A stretch of DNA of 64,000 nt from Pseudomonas bohemica (GTDB taxonomy: Bacteria > Pseudomonadota > Gammaproteobacteria > Pseudomonadales > Pseudomonadaceae): positions 162,936-226,935 of the forward strand of contig NZ_NKHL01000116.1 in assembly GCF_002934685.1 (NCBI RefSeq), given 5' to 3'. Positions 40,771 through 50,983 of the stretch are shown piece after piece. Position 1 is the stretch's first letter. Every line of letters begins with the position of its first letter. The position numbers and the translations under genes were made by a program. Under the pieces are notes generated by a model. That model was not told where the DNA came from. It saw nothing but the letters and a program-made list of their open reading frames with translations, and ran no database searches.

Positions 40771-42369
40771 TCACACAACTGCGGAGGAGGGAGTGGCGGG
40801 GGGCGGCGGTGTCGCTTTACGCGCAGCACGGGCGGTGTGCACCAATGACCAACACAGGAAACTGATGGTCATCACACCCAGTACCCGGAAGACGTCATTG
40901 AATGCCAGTACGTTGGCTTCTCGGGTAGCGGCCTGGCTTAGCTGGGATATGCCCTGCGCATTGCGTAGGGCGGGATCAGGCTGAGTCGCGGCATAGATCT
41001 GTCCCTGAATCTGCAGACGCTGCGCGATTACGGAATTGGTGGGGTCGATGTGCGCGTTGATCTGGCTGGAGTGAAACTTTTCCCGCAGGACCTGAAACGA
41101 GCCTAAAGCTGCTGGCCCCGCCAGCCCCCCGATACTTTGAGTGAGCGAGAAAAGCACAGCGAAGCTGACCATGTAATGAGGCCCATTCTTCAGCGCACTC
41201 ATCACGCCTATCAGCAACAAAGGCCCCATGAACATCCCTGCCGCCACCGACAACAGGAATTGACTGAGGAACATATTTTGCGGACGTGTCAGGTTGGTGG
41301 CATCGGCATCCATGAAACTGCCCACCGCGACCAGCACGATAGACACCAGAATCTGCGGTACGGCAGCTTTTTCGCTGAACGTCAGGGCGCTGACGAGTAT
41401 CCCCGCCACAAGCCCTGCAAGCATGACTGCATACAAGGGCTGCAATTGATCGGCTGCCATGCCCAGATTCTGTAACAGGCCAACCGCGCCATAGGTTTGT
41501 TCGGAAAGGATGAAGCGCAACATCAGCGCGCCCAAGGCAAAACGTATCGTTTCGAGCGAAGCCAGCCAGCGGGTTTGCAGCAACGGGTTCTTGCGCTGGT
41601 GCTCGATCATGACGGCCACGGTCAGCAATACAATGGCCGCGATCAGGGCATAGCCTATCCACGTTTGGGTATTCCACCACTGGACGCGGCCCTGGGTCAG
41701 TACCGCAGCAAACAAACCCAGCGCAGGGGCGAGCAGGAAAAAAGTGAGAAAGTCCAGTGGTTCGAAAGCCTTGATCTGCACGCCGGGCGGCAGTTTGAGC
41801 GCCACTACGGCGGCCAGGCAGCACAGCGCCAAGCCCGCCTCGAAGACATACAGACGATGCCACTCGCCCATGTCGAGCAAGGCGGGGGAGATCAGCCAGG
41901 CGAGCGGCGTGGCCAATTGAGAGATACCGATGCCAAGGACCAGGGCGCTCCCCATTGCAGCCTTTTTAAATGCCTGCAACATGTACATCACGGCCAGGGT
42001 GCTGACGGTCGCCCCGGCAAAACCGCTGGCGGCCCTGACGAATACCGCCATGGTGAAGCCGTCGATGAATACATGCGCAACCGTGAGCACGACATAGGCG
42101 AGCAGACCAATTTCAGCGAAACGTCGCAGACCAAACTGTTGGCGAAACTTAACCAACAGCAATGCGGTAGAGATGTTCACCATCAGGTAGGCAGCCGGCA
42201 ACCAGGCCGCTTCGGAGGGGGTCAATCCCAGATGCCCCTGGATATTGGCAAGGTTGGCGCTGATCAGTGCGTTGCCTAATCCCCCTGTAATGCCCAGCAA
42301 CGTCGCAACAAGCGCATAGGCCAATCGCACGAGCGGGCTGTGATAGGGGGTGGAAGGAGAACCTGGCAT
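40771..42369 (-). CDS. MFS drug efflux transporter, DHA2/EmrB family
   Basis: About 532 residues with fourteen predicted hydrophobic segments. Opening LVATLLGITGGLGNALISANLANIQGHLG and a proton-coupled DHA2-type helix 5 region. Start uncertain: TTG 42423 in the same frame would add 18 residues, but ATG 42369 is preferred over a TTG without clear RBS. First gene of the exporter operon, divergent from the TetR gene at 42563. Exports hydrophobic compounds. Confidence 0.88.
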   Translation of the reverse strand: MPGSPSTPYHSPLVRLAYALVATLLGITGGLGNALISANLANIQGHLGLTPSEAAWLPAAYLMVNISTALLLVKFRQQFGLRRFAEIGLLAYVVLTVAHVFIDGFTMAVFVRAASGFAGATVSTLAVMYMLQAFKKAAMGSALVLGIGISQLATPLAWLISPALLDMGEWHRLYVFEAGLALCCLAAVVALKLPPGVQIKAFEPLDFLTFFLLAPALGLFAAVLTQGRVQWWNTQTWIGYALIAAIVLLTVAVMIEHQRKNPLLQTRWLASLETIRFALGALMLRFILSEQTYGAVGLLQNLGMAADQLQPLYAVMLAGLVAGILVSALTFSEKAAVPQILVSIVLVAVGSFMDADATNLTRPQNMFLSQFLLSVAAGMFMGPLLLIGVMSALKNGPHYMVSFAVLFSLTQSIGGLAGPAALGSFQVLREKFHSSQINAHIDPTNSVIAQRLQIQGQIYAATQPDPALRNAQGISQLSQAATREANVLAFNDVFRVLGVMTISFLCWSLVHTARAARKATPPPPATPSSAVV

Positions 42370-42562
42370 CGATGGCCGTTCATGCGCTTCCCATTTTGGC
42401 GTCGGTTCAAGGTACTCAGCCAAGCGCAGTAATCTCGATAAACCGTTATGGGCGAAGGTGCCGTTCAGTTTGCGGGATACTAGACGGGTGAGTCGAGTAT
42501 TAGTTCATTTTACGACGATATCAAATCGGTCATAATGGACGGCCAAATCATGTATCTCTCCC

Positions 42563-43204
42563 ATGACTGACAAGAAACCCTCTTCATCCCGTCCTCCTCA
42601 GCAAGCCCGCGGCCGCGAGCGGGTATCGGCGATATTGGACGCTTGCGCCCGTTTGATCCTGCTCGAAGGTGCCGCTCAGGTGACGATGCATGGCATTGCC
42701 CGAGAAGCTGGAACATCGATTGGCTCGCTCTATCATTTCTTTTCAGACAAGCAGCGAGTGCTGGAAGCGTTGGGTGAACGCCATATACAGTCGCTGGCGG
42801 TCATTACGGACGAATTGATGGCCATCGACGACAGTGTCTGGGTCGACGAAAGCGCAGACGGCGTTATCGCTCGACTGATCGTTCCGATCCTGCGATACAC
42901 CGAGCAGCATCGGGACCTGGTTTCATTGATCTTTCCGCTCGATGGCACTTATCGTCTGAGTAACCCTGATCTGCGCCTGCGGATCGAAGGCATCTACGCA
43001 CGGGTGCTTCAGATCCGATTGCCGGATGTGACTGCCGAGGCACGCCAAACTTACGTCCTGGCATTGATAGGGCTGCCCATGGGCGCCTTTCAGATCGCGC
43101 AGGAAAATAATGCGTTGTCCAGGCGTATCTTGATTGAAGAGCTTCCGAGAGCCCTGACCGCTTACCTGAAAGCCCTGGAAGGACTTCACAAAGTAACTGG
43201 GTAG
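42563..43204 (+). CDS. TetR-family regulator of the efflux operon
   Basis: 213 residues. HTH region ARERVSAILDACARLILLEGAAQVTMHGIAREAGTSIGSLYHFFSDKQ. Divergent from the EmrB gene with about 190 bases between starts, so it probably represses the efflux operon and itself. An imperfect dyad CGAT-N5-ATCG around 42514-42526 is the best operator candidate in the gap. Confidence 0.9.
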   Translation: MTDKKPSSSRPPQQARGRERVSAILDACARLILLEGAAQVTMHGIAREAGTSIGSLYHFFSDKQRVLEALGERHIQSLAVITDELMAIDDSVWVDESADGVIARLIVPILRYTEQHRDLVSLIFPLDGTYRLSNPDLRLRIEGIYARVLQIRLPDVTAEARQTYVLALIGLPMGAFQIAQENNALSRRILIEELPRALTAYLKALEGLHKVTG

Positions 43205-43391
43205 ATGTGCGCCCAAAACATGGGTGTGCCGAATGCCGTCGTGAGTCTGATGTGCGCCGCAATCCCGGAAGGTGGATTGTCCCGTACAGGCATACGGTGA
43301 ATAGAAGACCATCGGCGGAAACCGTAATCCAATGATTCGTGCTTCGGCCGGGCCTTCTCGGAGAGCTGCAGTACCGCGTTGTTGTCTGGTG

Positions 43392-45914
43392 TCAGCTTGC
43401 CCAGTGAATCCGTTGACTTTCCAATGGCACCGCCAGGCCATATTCGCTGCCGGGAATGATGCGGACAGTGAAGTCTTCTATCTCCCGGTCACCGCGCGTC
43501 TCCACAACGTAGAGCCGCGTCTGGGCATGCTCATCGGCCGGTTTGAGCGTCATGTCCAGCACTTGCGCGGGCGCATGACCGCGTTGCTCCGCATACAACT
43601 GTACGCATAGAGCATTTACGGGTAGAGCGCCAGTGTCGATTGCCACTTCCACTTTGTACGTCGGTGCCGGCCCGCGGGTGATCCGAGTGTCGAGTATCTT
43701 AATCTCGTCCCAATGTTCATCCAGGGACGTGAGTCGATCTCTCAACAGGTTCGCCACGGCACTACGCTCTTTCGTCCGCTCACGGTAGCGGAGGGCGCCT
43801 GGCAGATAGTAGCGCTCGGTGTACTCGCGTACCGCCCGGTCGGCGGAGTATTCCTGCACCAGATTGCTCATGCTACTGCGGATGTGCTGGATCCAGCGCC
43901 GAGGCAGTCCATCGGCGTCGTGCTCATAGAAGGTCGGAATGATCTCGTTTTCCAGCAGTTGATATAGCTGTTCAGCGTCCCTGGCATCTGCACCCGGATC
44001 GGCTTCGGGCTCCTCGCTACCATCGCCAATGGCCCAACCCAGCCCTGGCTCATAGGCTTCTGCCCACCAACCGTCCAGTTGCGACAGGTTCAGACCCCCA
44101 TTGGCCAGGATCTTCATGCCGCTGGTGCCGCTGGCCTCCCATGGACGCCTTGGGGTGTTAATCCAGACGTCCACACCGCTTACCAGATGCTGTGCCACAC
44201 GCATATCGTAATCGTCGAGAAAGGCGATGCGCCCCTGGCTGTCGGTGTCGCGAATGAAGGCATGCCATTGAGCGAGCATTGCCTGGCCCTGCAGATCTGC
44301 AGGATGCGCCTTGCCTGCTACCAGCAACTGGACCGGCCATCGTGAATGTTGGATCAGATTGAGCAAGCGTTGTGGATCATGCAGCAACAGGTTGGGGCGT
44401 TTGTAGGTGGCGAAGCGGCGGGCAAAACCCAAGGTCAGAACATCGGGGTCGAACCACTGCTGACACGCGTCGATCTGTTGCAGCGATGCTCCATGAATCG
44501 CTCGCTGACGAGCCAGATGATCACGGCTATAGTCCAGCAACGCACTCCGGGCCCGGCGGCGGATATTCCAGAGGTCCTGATCACTGAAGCTGCTCAGCGC
44601 CTGCTCGGCGCTCAGTTCCGGTTCACCCCCGCTGGGTTGTCCCTTATGCCAGTGTTTCCAGGCCTCCAGTGCATCGGCGCCTATCCAGGTCGCCAGATGA
44701 ATGCCGTTCGTGACATGGCCGATGGGTACCTCCGCCGCTGGCCAGCGCGGATACAGCGGTTCGAAGATGCGTCGGCTGGTGGCGCCATGCAGTTCGCTCA
44801 CTGCATTGATCGCCCCCGCGGCACGACTGGCAAGCCAAGCCATGTTAAATGGCGAATCAGGCACTCCGGGCTGTTCCTGACCAAGGCTGATCACTCGTGC
44901 CACGGGCTGTGCCAGCTCCTGCTGGATGTAATGGCCCAGATACTTTTCGATCAGCGCTGGCGGAAAACGATCAAAGCCGGCGGTGACCGGCGTATGGGTG
45001 GTGAACAGGTTGCCTGCACGAGTGGCTGTCAGGGCTACCTCGAAGTCGACATTGTGTTTGCGCTGATAGCTGAGCGCACGCTCCAGCACTGCAAATGCGG
45101 CATGGCCATCGTTAAGGTGCAGCACGTCCGGCTCAACGCCAGCGGCCTCCAGCAGACGCCAGCCGCCAATGCCGAGAACCAGTTCCTGGCGCAGACGCAT
45201 TTCCAGATCGCCGCCATAGAGTTCGCCGGCGATCAAGCGCACTGGCGGCGGATTGGCCGGGTCATTGGTGTCGATCAACAGCAGGCGGTTACGTCCGACA
45301 TTGACTTGCCATCCACGTAACCAGATGGTCCAACCGGGGAAATGGCAGGCCAGCCGCACCGGGTTTCCGCTGCCATCGAGCAACGGCCTTACGGGCATCT
45401 GTCGGGTGTCATTGACCGGGTACAACGCTTGCTGATGTCCCTGGCTGTCGAACTCCTGACGAAAGTAACCGTGCTGCCAGAGCATGCCTACCGCCGTGAC
45501 CGGCACGCCTAGATCGCTGGCCGCCTTGAGCTGATCCCCGGCAACGTTTCCCAGCCCGCCGGAATAAATGGGCAGCGCATCGCTGAGCATGAACTCCATG
45601 GAAAAGTACGCGATGCAGCAGGCTTGTTCTTGCCGATGGCTTTGGTGAAACCAGCCTGGCGTGTTCAATTCGTCGTAGCGGGTCTGCGACAGCGCCTGCA
45701 ACTGCGCACGAAACGTCGGCTGTCGCAGCAACCCCTCAATGTGATCGTCACTGACACTGGATAGCACCAGGCAAGGATTGCGGCTGAGCAGCCATAGATC
45801 ATTGTCCATTAGCCGCCAGATCATGTCGTTCAAACTCGACCAGGTAATGCTCAGGTCGAATGCCAGCTCATCCAGGTCCATGCGCAGCTTTTCGATACTT
45901 TTTTCCAGCGCCAT
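43392..45914 (-). CDS. glgP: Alpha-glucan (glycogen/maltodextrin) phosphorylase
   Basis: 840 residues, GT35 family of the bacterial alpha-glucan phosphorylase type. N-terminal extra domain, substrate and PLP motifs YFSMEFMLSDALPIYSGGLG, FTTHTPVTAGFD, and the PLP lysine in EASGTSGMKILANGG. Catalyses phosphorolysis of alpha-1,4-glucan to glucose-1-phosphate in the cytosol. Monocistronic; its product could feed the phosphoketolase route encoded 11 kb downstream. Confidence 0.93.
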   Translation of the reverse strand: MALEKSIEKLRMDLDELAFDLSITWSSLNDMIWRLMDNDLWLLSRNPCLVLSSVSDDHIEGLLRQPTFRAQLQALSQTRYDELNTPGWFHQSHRQEQACCIAYFSMEFMLSDALPIYSGGLGNVAGDQLKAASDLGVPVTAVGMLWQHGYFRQEFDSQGHQQALYPVNDTRQMPVRPLLDGSGNPVRLACHFPGWTIWLRGWQVNVGRNRLLLIDTNDPANPPPVRLIAGELYGGDLEMRLRQELVLGIGGWRLLEAAGVEPDVLHLNDGHAAFAVLERALSYQRKHNVDFEVALTATRAGNLFTTHTPVTAGFDRFPPALIEKYLGHYIQQELAQPVARVISLGQEQPGVPDSPFNMAWLASRAAGAINAVSELHGATSRRIFEPLYPRWPAAEVPIGHVTNGIHLATWIGADALEAWKHWHKGQPSGGEPELSAEQALSSFSDQDLWNIRRRARSALLDYSRDHLARQRAIHGASLQQIDACQQWFDPDVLTLGFARRFATYKRPNLLLHDPQRLLNLIQHSRWPVQLLVAGKAHPADLQGQAMLAQWHAFIRDTDSQGRIAFLDDYDMRVAQHLVSGVDVWINTPRRPWEASGTSGMKILANGGLNLSQLDGWWAEAYEPGLGWAIGDGSEEPEADPGADARDAEQLYQLLENEIIPTFYEHDADGLPRRWIQHIRSSMSNLVQEYSADRAVREYTERYYLPGALRYRERTKERSAVANLLRDRLTSLDEHWDEIKILDTRITRGPAPTYKVEVAIDTGALPVNALCVQLYAEQRGHAPAQVLDMTLKPADEHAQTRLYVVETRGDREIEDFTVRIIPGSEYGLAVPLESQRIHWAS

Positions 45915-46089
45915 AAAGCCTCTCCGGTGCGTGTCACTAGCTTGGTAAAGGGCGGTTACGCGTGTTGAACTATTTCTCCTGTCTCACGGCTCGGAAGAAC
46001 CGAATGCACGCCGTTGCATTGACGGCGTAAACGCCTGAGTGTGTCGCCTGTGATGACCGACGATTAGGTTGCACATGCAGCTTGCGTAT

Positions 46090-46734
46090 TCAAATTTCCC
46101 GCTGAAGAAGTGATCTCCATAGCGATTTCATGCCGGGCAAAAAATGTTCAGAACTGAATGCATTACCGTCGAGCTGTCCGACCAAAGAGCGCATCGAAAC
46201 TGTCAGGGCAATAGCACCGGAGACATTATAGAAAAACAGCTCGGGATCAACGTTTTCAAGAAAGCCATCAGCGATTGCGAGCTCAACGGTTGGCAGCAAG
46301 ACCTCTTGTGCGGGCCTGATGAGGCGCTCATAGACGTAGTGGAATCTTTCATCCCTCTGGGCGATTTCCTTTATGACGAACATCGACATTTCCGGTGCAT
46401 CTGCTGAAAAGTCGATCATCTGGTCAATCGCAAGCTGAAGTCGGTCCATGGACGTTCCATCGGCGAATTCGGCGGGACTTCGTGATCGACTCAGTTCCAG
46501 GACAAATTTACTTGCTATGTCATCCACGACTGCTTTCCACAGATCCAGCTTTGCGCCATGGCGATGCGCGATCAAGGCCACGTCGACGTCCGCCGCGGTA
46601 GCGATACGCCGCAGGCTGGCACCTTCGAAACCGTGCGTTGCAAAGCACGTCAATGCCGCCCGCAGAATGGCATCGGGTTTGACCTCGTCGGCTTTGGGCG
46701 GCCTGCCTCGGCGTTTGGTGAGCTCGTTGGGCAT
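46090..46734 (-). CDS. TetR-family regulator
   Basis: 214 residues. Basic N-terminus NELTKRRGRPPKADEVK, HTH FATHGFEGASLRRIATAADVDVALIAHRHGAKLDLW, and a C-terminal domain like that of CecR-type regulators that control HlyD/ABC exporters. Divergent from the HlyD/RbbA-like operon at 47159. A long perfect dyad sits 31 bases upstream of its start. Confidence 0.9.
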   Translation of the reverse strand: MPNELTKRRGRPPKADEVKPDAILRAALTCFATHGFEGASLRRIATAADVDVALIAHRHGAKLDLWKAVVDDIASKFVLELSRSRSPAEFADGTSMDRLQLAIDQMIDFSADAPEMSMFVIKEIAQRDERFHYVYERLIRPAQEVLLPTVELAIADGFLENVDPELFFYNVSGAIALTVSMRSLVGQLDGNAFSSEHFLPGMKSLWRSLLQREI

Positions 46735-47158
46735 TCGGTGGATATACCTGATCTAGACGGATTGGTTGACATGTGCGTCGAAGCGACGCTTTAATCAACG
46801 CTCGATGAATTAATTTTCATGGTGGGCTAATCCTAGCACCGGATCGTGGGGGCGTCTCACTATTGAGGGCCCGAAACGAGGCTGACCCGCTGTCGTTTCA
46901 GGGGCAGCCAACTCCCGACCTGAATTCGCAGCCACATTCGCTCGTTGCAGCTGGAAACGGATATTGCTCGAGACTTGCGCGTTGCCGTTGCGCGAATCGA
47001 ACACTTTTGAACTCGCTACGGGATTCAGTGGGCGGACCTATTCCCATGCATTGCAGCCAAGTCGCTTTGTACGCCGCACAAGCGCAGACCAAGCCACTTC
47101 GCTATGGCTGCCGAACGCCTGAATTGAACGTAAAGCCCAAGGACTAAGGTCGTTATTC
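46735..47158. other. Intergenic region between TetR gene and exporter operon
   Basis: 424 bases without a convincing gene. It holds the dyad at 46765-46799 near the TetR start and the unassigned promoter of the HlyD gene. Codon patterns of the short ORFs here do not look real. Confidence 0.5.
46765..46799. promoter_or_regulatory. Long dyad operator upstream of TetR gene
   Basis: GTTGA-N5-GCGTCG-AAG-CGACGC-N5-TCAAC, symmetric about base 46782. Size and place suit a TetR dimer-pair operator controlling this regulator and the divergent exporter. Confidence 0.65.
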
Positions 47159-48229
47159 ATGAAAGTACCTGGCAATAAGCTGTTAGTGCCCCTGGGCGTC
47201 GTCGTTGTGTTGGTTGCAGGCTGGTTTATGTGGAAGGCCTTGAACCCTGTCGGGTTTGGCGATGGGTTTGTCAGCGGGAACGGGCGTATCGAGGCCACCG
47301 AAGTGGATGTCTCGGCAAAACTTGCGGGTCGTGTGGATGACATCCTGGTGCAGGAGGGTGACTTCGTCGAACGCGGACAGATGTTGGCAAGCATGCAAAT
47401 CCAGACGCTTACGGCTCAGCGTGACGAGGCTGTCGCTCAGCATCAGCAGGCGATCAACACCGTGTTGGGCACCAAGGCACAGGTATTGGTACGTCGAAGC
47501 GACAAATTGGCTGCCGAGGCGCTGATCGCTCAACGCGAAAGCGAACTTGACGCCATGAAGCGCCGACTGAAACGTTCCGAAATGTTGTCCCGTGAAGGCG
47601 CTTTGTCGACTCAGCAATATGACGATGACCGAGCGAACGTACGAAGCGCCGAGGCGACACTGAAGGCGGCTCAGGCTCAGGTGGCAGCGGCTCAAGCCAA
47701 TATTGAGGCTGCTCAAGCCGAGGTCGTGGGCGCGCAATCGGCGGTGACGGCGAGCCTGGCCACGATTGCTCGAATAGAGGCCGACATCACCGATAGCCAG
47801 CTGGTCGCGCCACGCGCCGGGCGCGTTCAGTACCGCGTCGCTCAGCCGGGCGAAGTGTTGGCGGCGGGCGGCAAGGTACTCAACCTGGTCGATCTTTCCG
47901 ACGTGTACCTGACGTTTTTTCTCCCGGAAAGTGTGGCAGGGCGGGTCGCGCTGGGCAGCGATATCCGCATCATTCTCGATGCCGCACCTCAGTACGTCAT
48001 ACCGGCGAAGGTCTCGTTCGTCGCCAGCGTTGCACAATTCACCCCGAAGACCGTTGAAACGGCCAGCGAACGTCAGAAGCTGATGTTTCGTGTCAAGGCG
48101 CAGATCGATCGGGACCTTTTGCTGCGCAACCTCACACAGATCAAGACCGGTCTGCCCGGTGTGGCCTGGGTCAAGCTTGACCCGCAAGCCGACTGGCCAG
48201 TTGAACTGGCTGTGAAAGTTTCTAAATGA
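47159..48229 (+). CDS. HlyD-family membrane fusion protein of ABC exporter
   Basis: 356 residues. Single N-terminal membrane segment (LLVPLGVVVVLVAGWFMWKAL), lipoyl-like half VDVSAKLAGRVDDILVQEGDFVERGQ, long alanine-rich coiled coil (residues ~90-190, repeated AQAQVAAAQANIEAAQAEV), then the second lipoyl half DSQLVAPRAGRVQYRV. Corresponds to YhiI/YbhG-type adaptors. Stop overlaps the start of the fused ABC gene (ATGA). Confidence 0.93.
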   Translation: MKVPGNKLLVPLGVVVVLVAGWFMWKALNPVGFGDGFVSGNGRIEATEVDVSAKLAGRVDDILVQEGDFVERGQMLASMQIQTLTAQRDEAVAQHQQAINTVLGTKAQVLVRRSDKLAAEALIAQRESELDAMKRRLKRSEMLSREGALSTQQYDDDRANVRSAEATLKAAQAQVAAAQANIEAAQAEVVGAQSAVTASLATIARIEADITDSQLVAPRAGRVQYRVAQPGEVLAAGGKVLNLVDLSDVYLTFFLPESVAGRVALGSDIRIILDAAPQYVIPAKVSFVASVAQFTPKTVETASERQKLMFRVKAQIDRDLLLRNLTQIKTGLPGVAWVKLDPQADWPVELAVKVSK

Positions 48230-50982
48230 CTGACGAACCCCAAGGCGATCCGTTGCCTGGCGTCGCCAGCGTCAGGGACGTAGTGCTGACCTACGGTAAG
48301 ACCCAGGCATTAGCCAACATTACTCTGGATATTCCCGCAGGCCGAATGGTCGGGCTCATCGGCCCGGACGGTGTCGGTAAATCCAGCCTTCTGTCGCTTC
48401 TGGCGGGAGCCAGGGCGATACAGCAGGGCCAGGTCACCGTGCTGGGCGGCGATATGCGCCAGGTTGCCCATCGCAATCGGGTCTGCCCACGTATTGCCTA
48501 TATGCCACAGGGATTGGGCAAGAATCTCTACCCGACGCTTTCGGTCGAAGAAAACCTGCAATTTTTCGCCCGCCTGTTTGGCCATGACGCCGCGGAGCGC
48601 CGTCGCCGTATTGATGACCTGACCCGCAGCACAGGGTTGTACTCATTCCTCACCCGTCCAGCCGGCAAGTTGTCAGGCGGCATGAAACAGAAGCTGGGCC
48701 TGTGCTGCGCGTTGATTCATGACCCTGATCTGCTGATTCTGGACGAACCTACCACCGGCGTGGATCCTCTGGCGCGGGCCCAGTTTTGGGACCTGATCGG
48801 TAGCATAAGGCAGCAACGGGCAGGAATGAGCGTCATTGTTGCCACCGCATACATGGATGAGGCGCAGCGCTTTGACTGGCTGGTCGCGATGGACGCCGGC
48901 ACGGTGTTGGCGACCGGTTCGCCCGAGCAATTGCTGGCCAGTACCCAATCCCGGGATCTGGAAGCGGCGTTTATCGCCTTGCTGCCGGAGGAAAAGCGTC
49001 GCGGTCACCAACCGGTGCATATCGAACCGTTGGAGAACGTCGCTGAACCCGAGATCGCTATTGAAGCCCGGGATCTCACCATTCGCTTCGGTGATTTCGT
49101 GGCGGTGGATCATGTCAGTTTCCGTATTCGCCGCGGCGAAATCTTTGGTTTTCTTGGCTCCAACGGCTGCGGTAAATCCACCACCATGAAGTTGCTGACG
49201 GGGCTGTTGCCGGCCAGTGAGGGCACGGCAAGTCTGTTTGGACGCGAAGTCGACCCCGACGACATCGGTACACGGCGTAGAGTCGGTTATATGTCGCAGG
49301 CGTTTTCGCTCTATAGCGAGCTTACCGTTCGGCAAAACCTGGTACTTCACGCGCAGCTGTTCCAAATGCCGGAAGAGCAGATCGGCCCGCGGATCAACGA
49401 GCTTGCCGAACGCTTCAGCCTCGGCGAGGTGCTGGGCAGTCTTCCAGAAAGTCTGCCGCTGGGGATCCGCCAGCGCCTGTCTCTGGCGGTTGCGACGGTT
49501 CATCGGCCCGAGTTGCTGATTCTCGATGAGCCGACCTCAGGCGTCGACCCGATTGCGCGCGACGGCTTCTGGAACCTGCTGATCGAGCTGTCCCGGCGCG
49601 ATCGCGTGACCATCTTCATTTCCACCCACTTCATGAACGAGGCTGAACGTTGCGATCGCATTTCGTTAATGCACGCGGGCAAGGTGCTGGTCAGCGATAC
49701 GCCTGGCAATATCGTTAAGCAGCGTGGAGCCAGCTCACTGGAGCAGGCCTTCATCGCTTACTTGCAAGAGGCAGCAGGCAAGTCGGAAGAAGAGCCGGCG
49801 AAGGCCCCTTCACCTGCGGTCAATCTCAAGCCGTCCAATTCCGCGGGTCAGCCGAGTTTCAGCGTCAATCGCATGTTCAGCTACCTGTGGCGCGAAGCAT
49901 TGGAACTGCAACGTGATCCCGTGCGTGCGACGCTGGCCCTGATAGGGTCACTGGTGTTGATGCTGGTGATGGGTTTCGGTCTGAGTATGGATGTGGAAAA
50001 CCTCAGTTATGCCGTGCTGGACCATGACCAGACCGAACTGAGCCGCAACTATGCGCTCAACCTTTCCGGCTCGCGGTATTTCAAGGAGATGCTGCCGTTG
50101 GCCGACTATCAGGATCTGGACCAGCGCATGCGCAGTTCGAAGATCACGTTGGCCATCGAGATACCGCCAGGTTTCGGGCGCGATCTGCAGAGGGGAGCAC
50201 CGGTGCAGATTGCGGCGTGGATTGACGGCGCGATGCCGTCCAGGGCCGAGACGATACTGGGCTATGTACAGGGCATGCACCAGACATGGCTGCAGGATCA
50301 GGCCTTGCATCGCCTGGGCACAGCGGTTAGCGACAGTTCGTTCAGCATCCAGACCCGGTTTCGCTATAACCCGGATGTCAAAAGCCTGCCCGCCATGGTC
50401 CCGGCCATCATTCCGCTGTTGCTGCTTATGCTGCCCGCCATGCTCACGGCGCTGTCGGTCGTCCGGGAAAAAGAGCTGGGCTCGATCATCAATTTATATG
50501 TCACGCCGGTGACGCGAACCGAATTCCTGGTGGGTAAGCAGCTGCCGTATGTGGCGCTGGCGATGATCAACTTTCTGCTGATGACATTGATGGCGGTCAC
50601 GCTGTTCGATGTGCCGGTCAAAGGCAGCTTCATGACTCTGCTGCTGGCCGCGTTGATTTATAACGTCATCGCCACCGGGATCGGCTTGCTGGCCTCGACA
50701 CTGACCAGCAGCCAGATCGCTGCGATGTTCTTCACCATGATCGGCACCATGATCCCGGCTATCCAGTTCGCCGGACTGCTCAACCCGGTGTCCTCGCTGG
50801 AGGGCGCGGCCAGATTCGTGGGTGAAGTCTATCCGGCGACGCACATGCTCAATATCAGTCGCGGCGTATTCGGTAAATCCCTGGGTTTCGATGACCTGCA
50901 TAACGAGTTCTGGCCGCTGCTGGTCGCCGTGCCGTTGATTCTGATGCTGACGGTTGCCCTGCTCAAGAAACAGGATCGCTGA
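48226..50982 (+). CDS. rbbA: Fused ABC exporter: two ATPase domains plus ABC-2 permease (RbbA/YhiH-like)
   Basis: 918 residues. First ATPase domain: Walker A GPDGVGKSS, signature LSGGMKQKLGL, Walker B LLILDEPTTG. Second domain: Walker A GSNGCGKSTT, degenerate signature LPLGIRQRLSLA, Walker B LLILDEPTSG. From about residue 545 an ABC-2 permease with six hydrophobic segments. This layout is that of E. coli RbbA (YhiH), annotated both as ribosome-associated ATPase and as transporter. Together with HlyD and YhhJ-like neighbours an export role is more likely here. Confidence 0.9.
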   Translation: MTDEPQGDPLPGVASVRDVVLTYGKTQALANITLDIPAGRMVGLIGPDGVGKSSLLSLLAGARAIQQGQVTVLGGDMRQVAHRNRVCPRIAYMPQGLGKNLYPTLSVEENLQFFARLFGHDAAERRRRIDDLTRSTGLYSFLTRPAGKLSGGMKQKLGLCCALIHDPDLLILDEPTTGVDPLARAQFWDLIGSIRQQRAGMSVIVATAYMDEAQRFDWLVAMDAGTVLATGSPEQLLASTQSRDLEAAFIALLPEEKRRGHQPVHIEPLENVAEPEIAIEARDLTIRFGDFVAVDHVSFRIRRGEIFGFLGSNGCGKSTTMKLLTGLLPASEGTASLFGREVDPDDIGTRRRVGYMSQAFSLYSELTVRQNLVLHAQLFQMPEEQIGPRINELAERFSLGEVLGSLPESLPLGIRQRLSLAVATVHRPELLILDEPTSGVDPIARDGFWNLLIELSRRDRVTIFISTHFMNEAERCDRISLMHAGKVLVSDTPGNIVKQRGASSLEQAFIAYLQEAAGKSEEEPAKAPSPAVNLKPSNSAGQPSFSVNRMFSYLWREALELQRDPVRATLALIGSLVLMLVMGFGLSMDVENLSYAVLDHDQTELSRNYALNLSGSRYFKEMLPLADYQDLDQRMRSSKITLAIEIPPGFGRDLQRGAPVQIAAWIDGAMPSRAETILGYVQGMHQTWLQDQALHRLGTAVSDSSFSIQTRFRYNPDVKSLPAMVPAIIPLLLLMLPAMLTALSVVREKELGSIINLYVTPVTRTEFLVGKQLPYVALAMINFLLMTLMAVTLFDVPVKGSFMTLLLAALIYNVIATGIGLLASTLTSSQIAAMFFTMIGTMIPAIQFAGLLNPVSSLEGAARFVGEVYPATHMLNISRGVFGKSLGFDDLHNEFWPLLVAVPLILMLTVALLKKQDR

Positions 50983-50983
50983 C

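Noticed and set aside
46863..47147. Short ORF between the TetR gene and HlyD gene
   Set aside because: No RBS, unusual composition, and it fills a regulatory gap; not supported as a gene.
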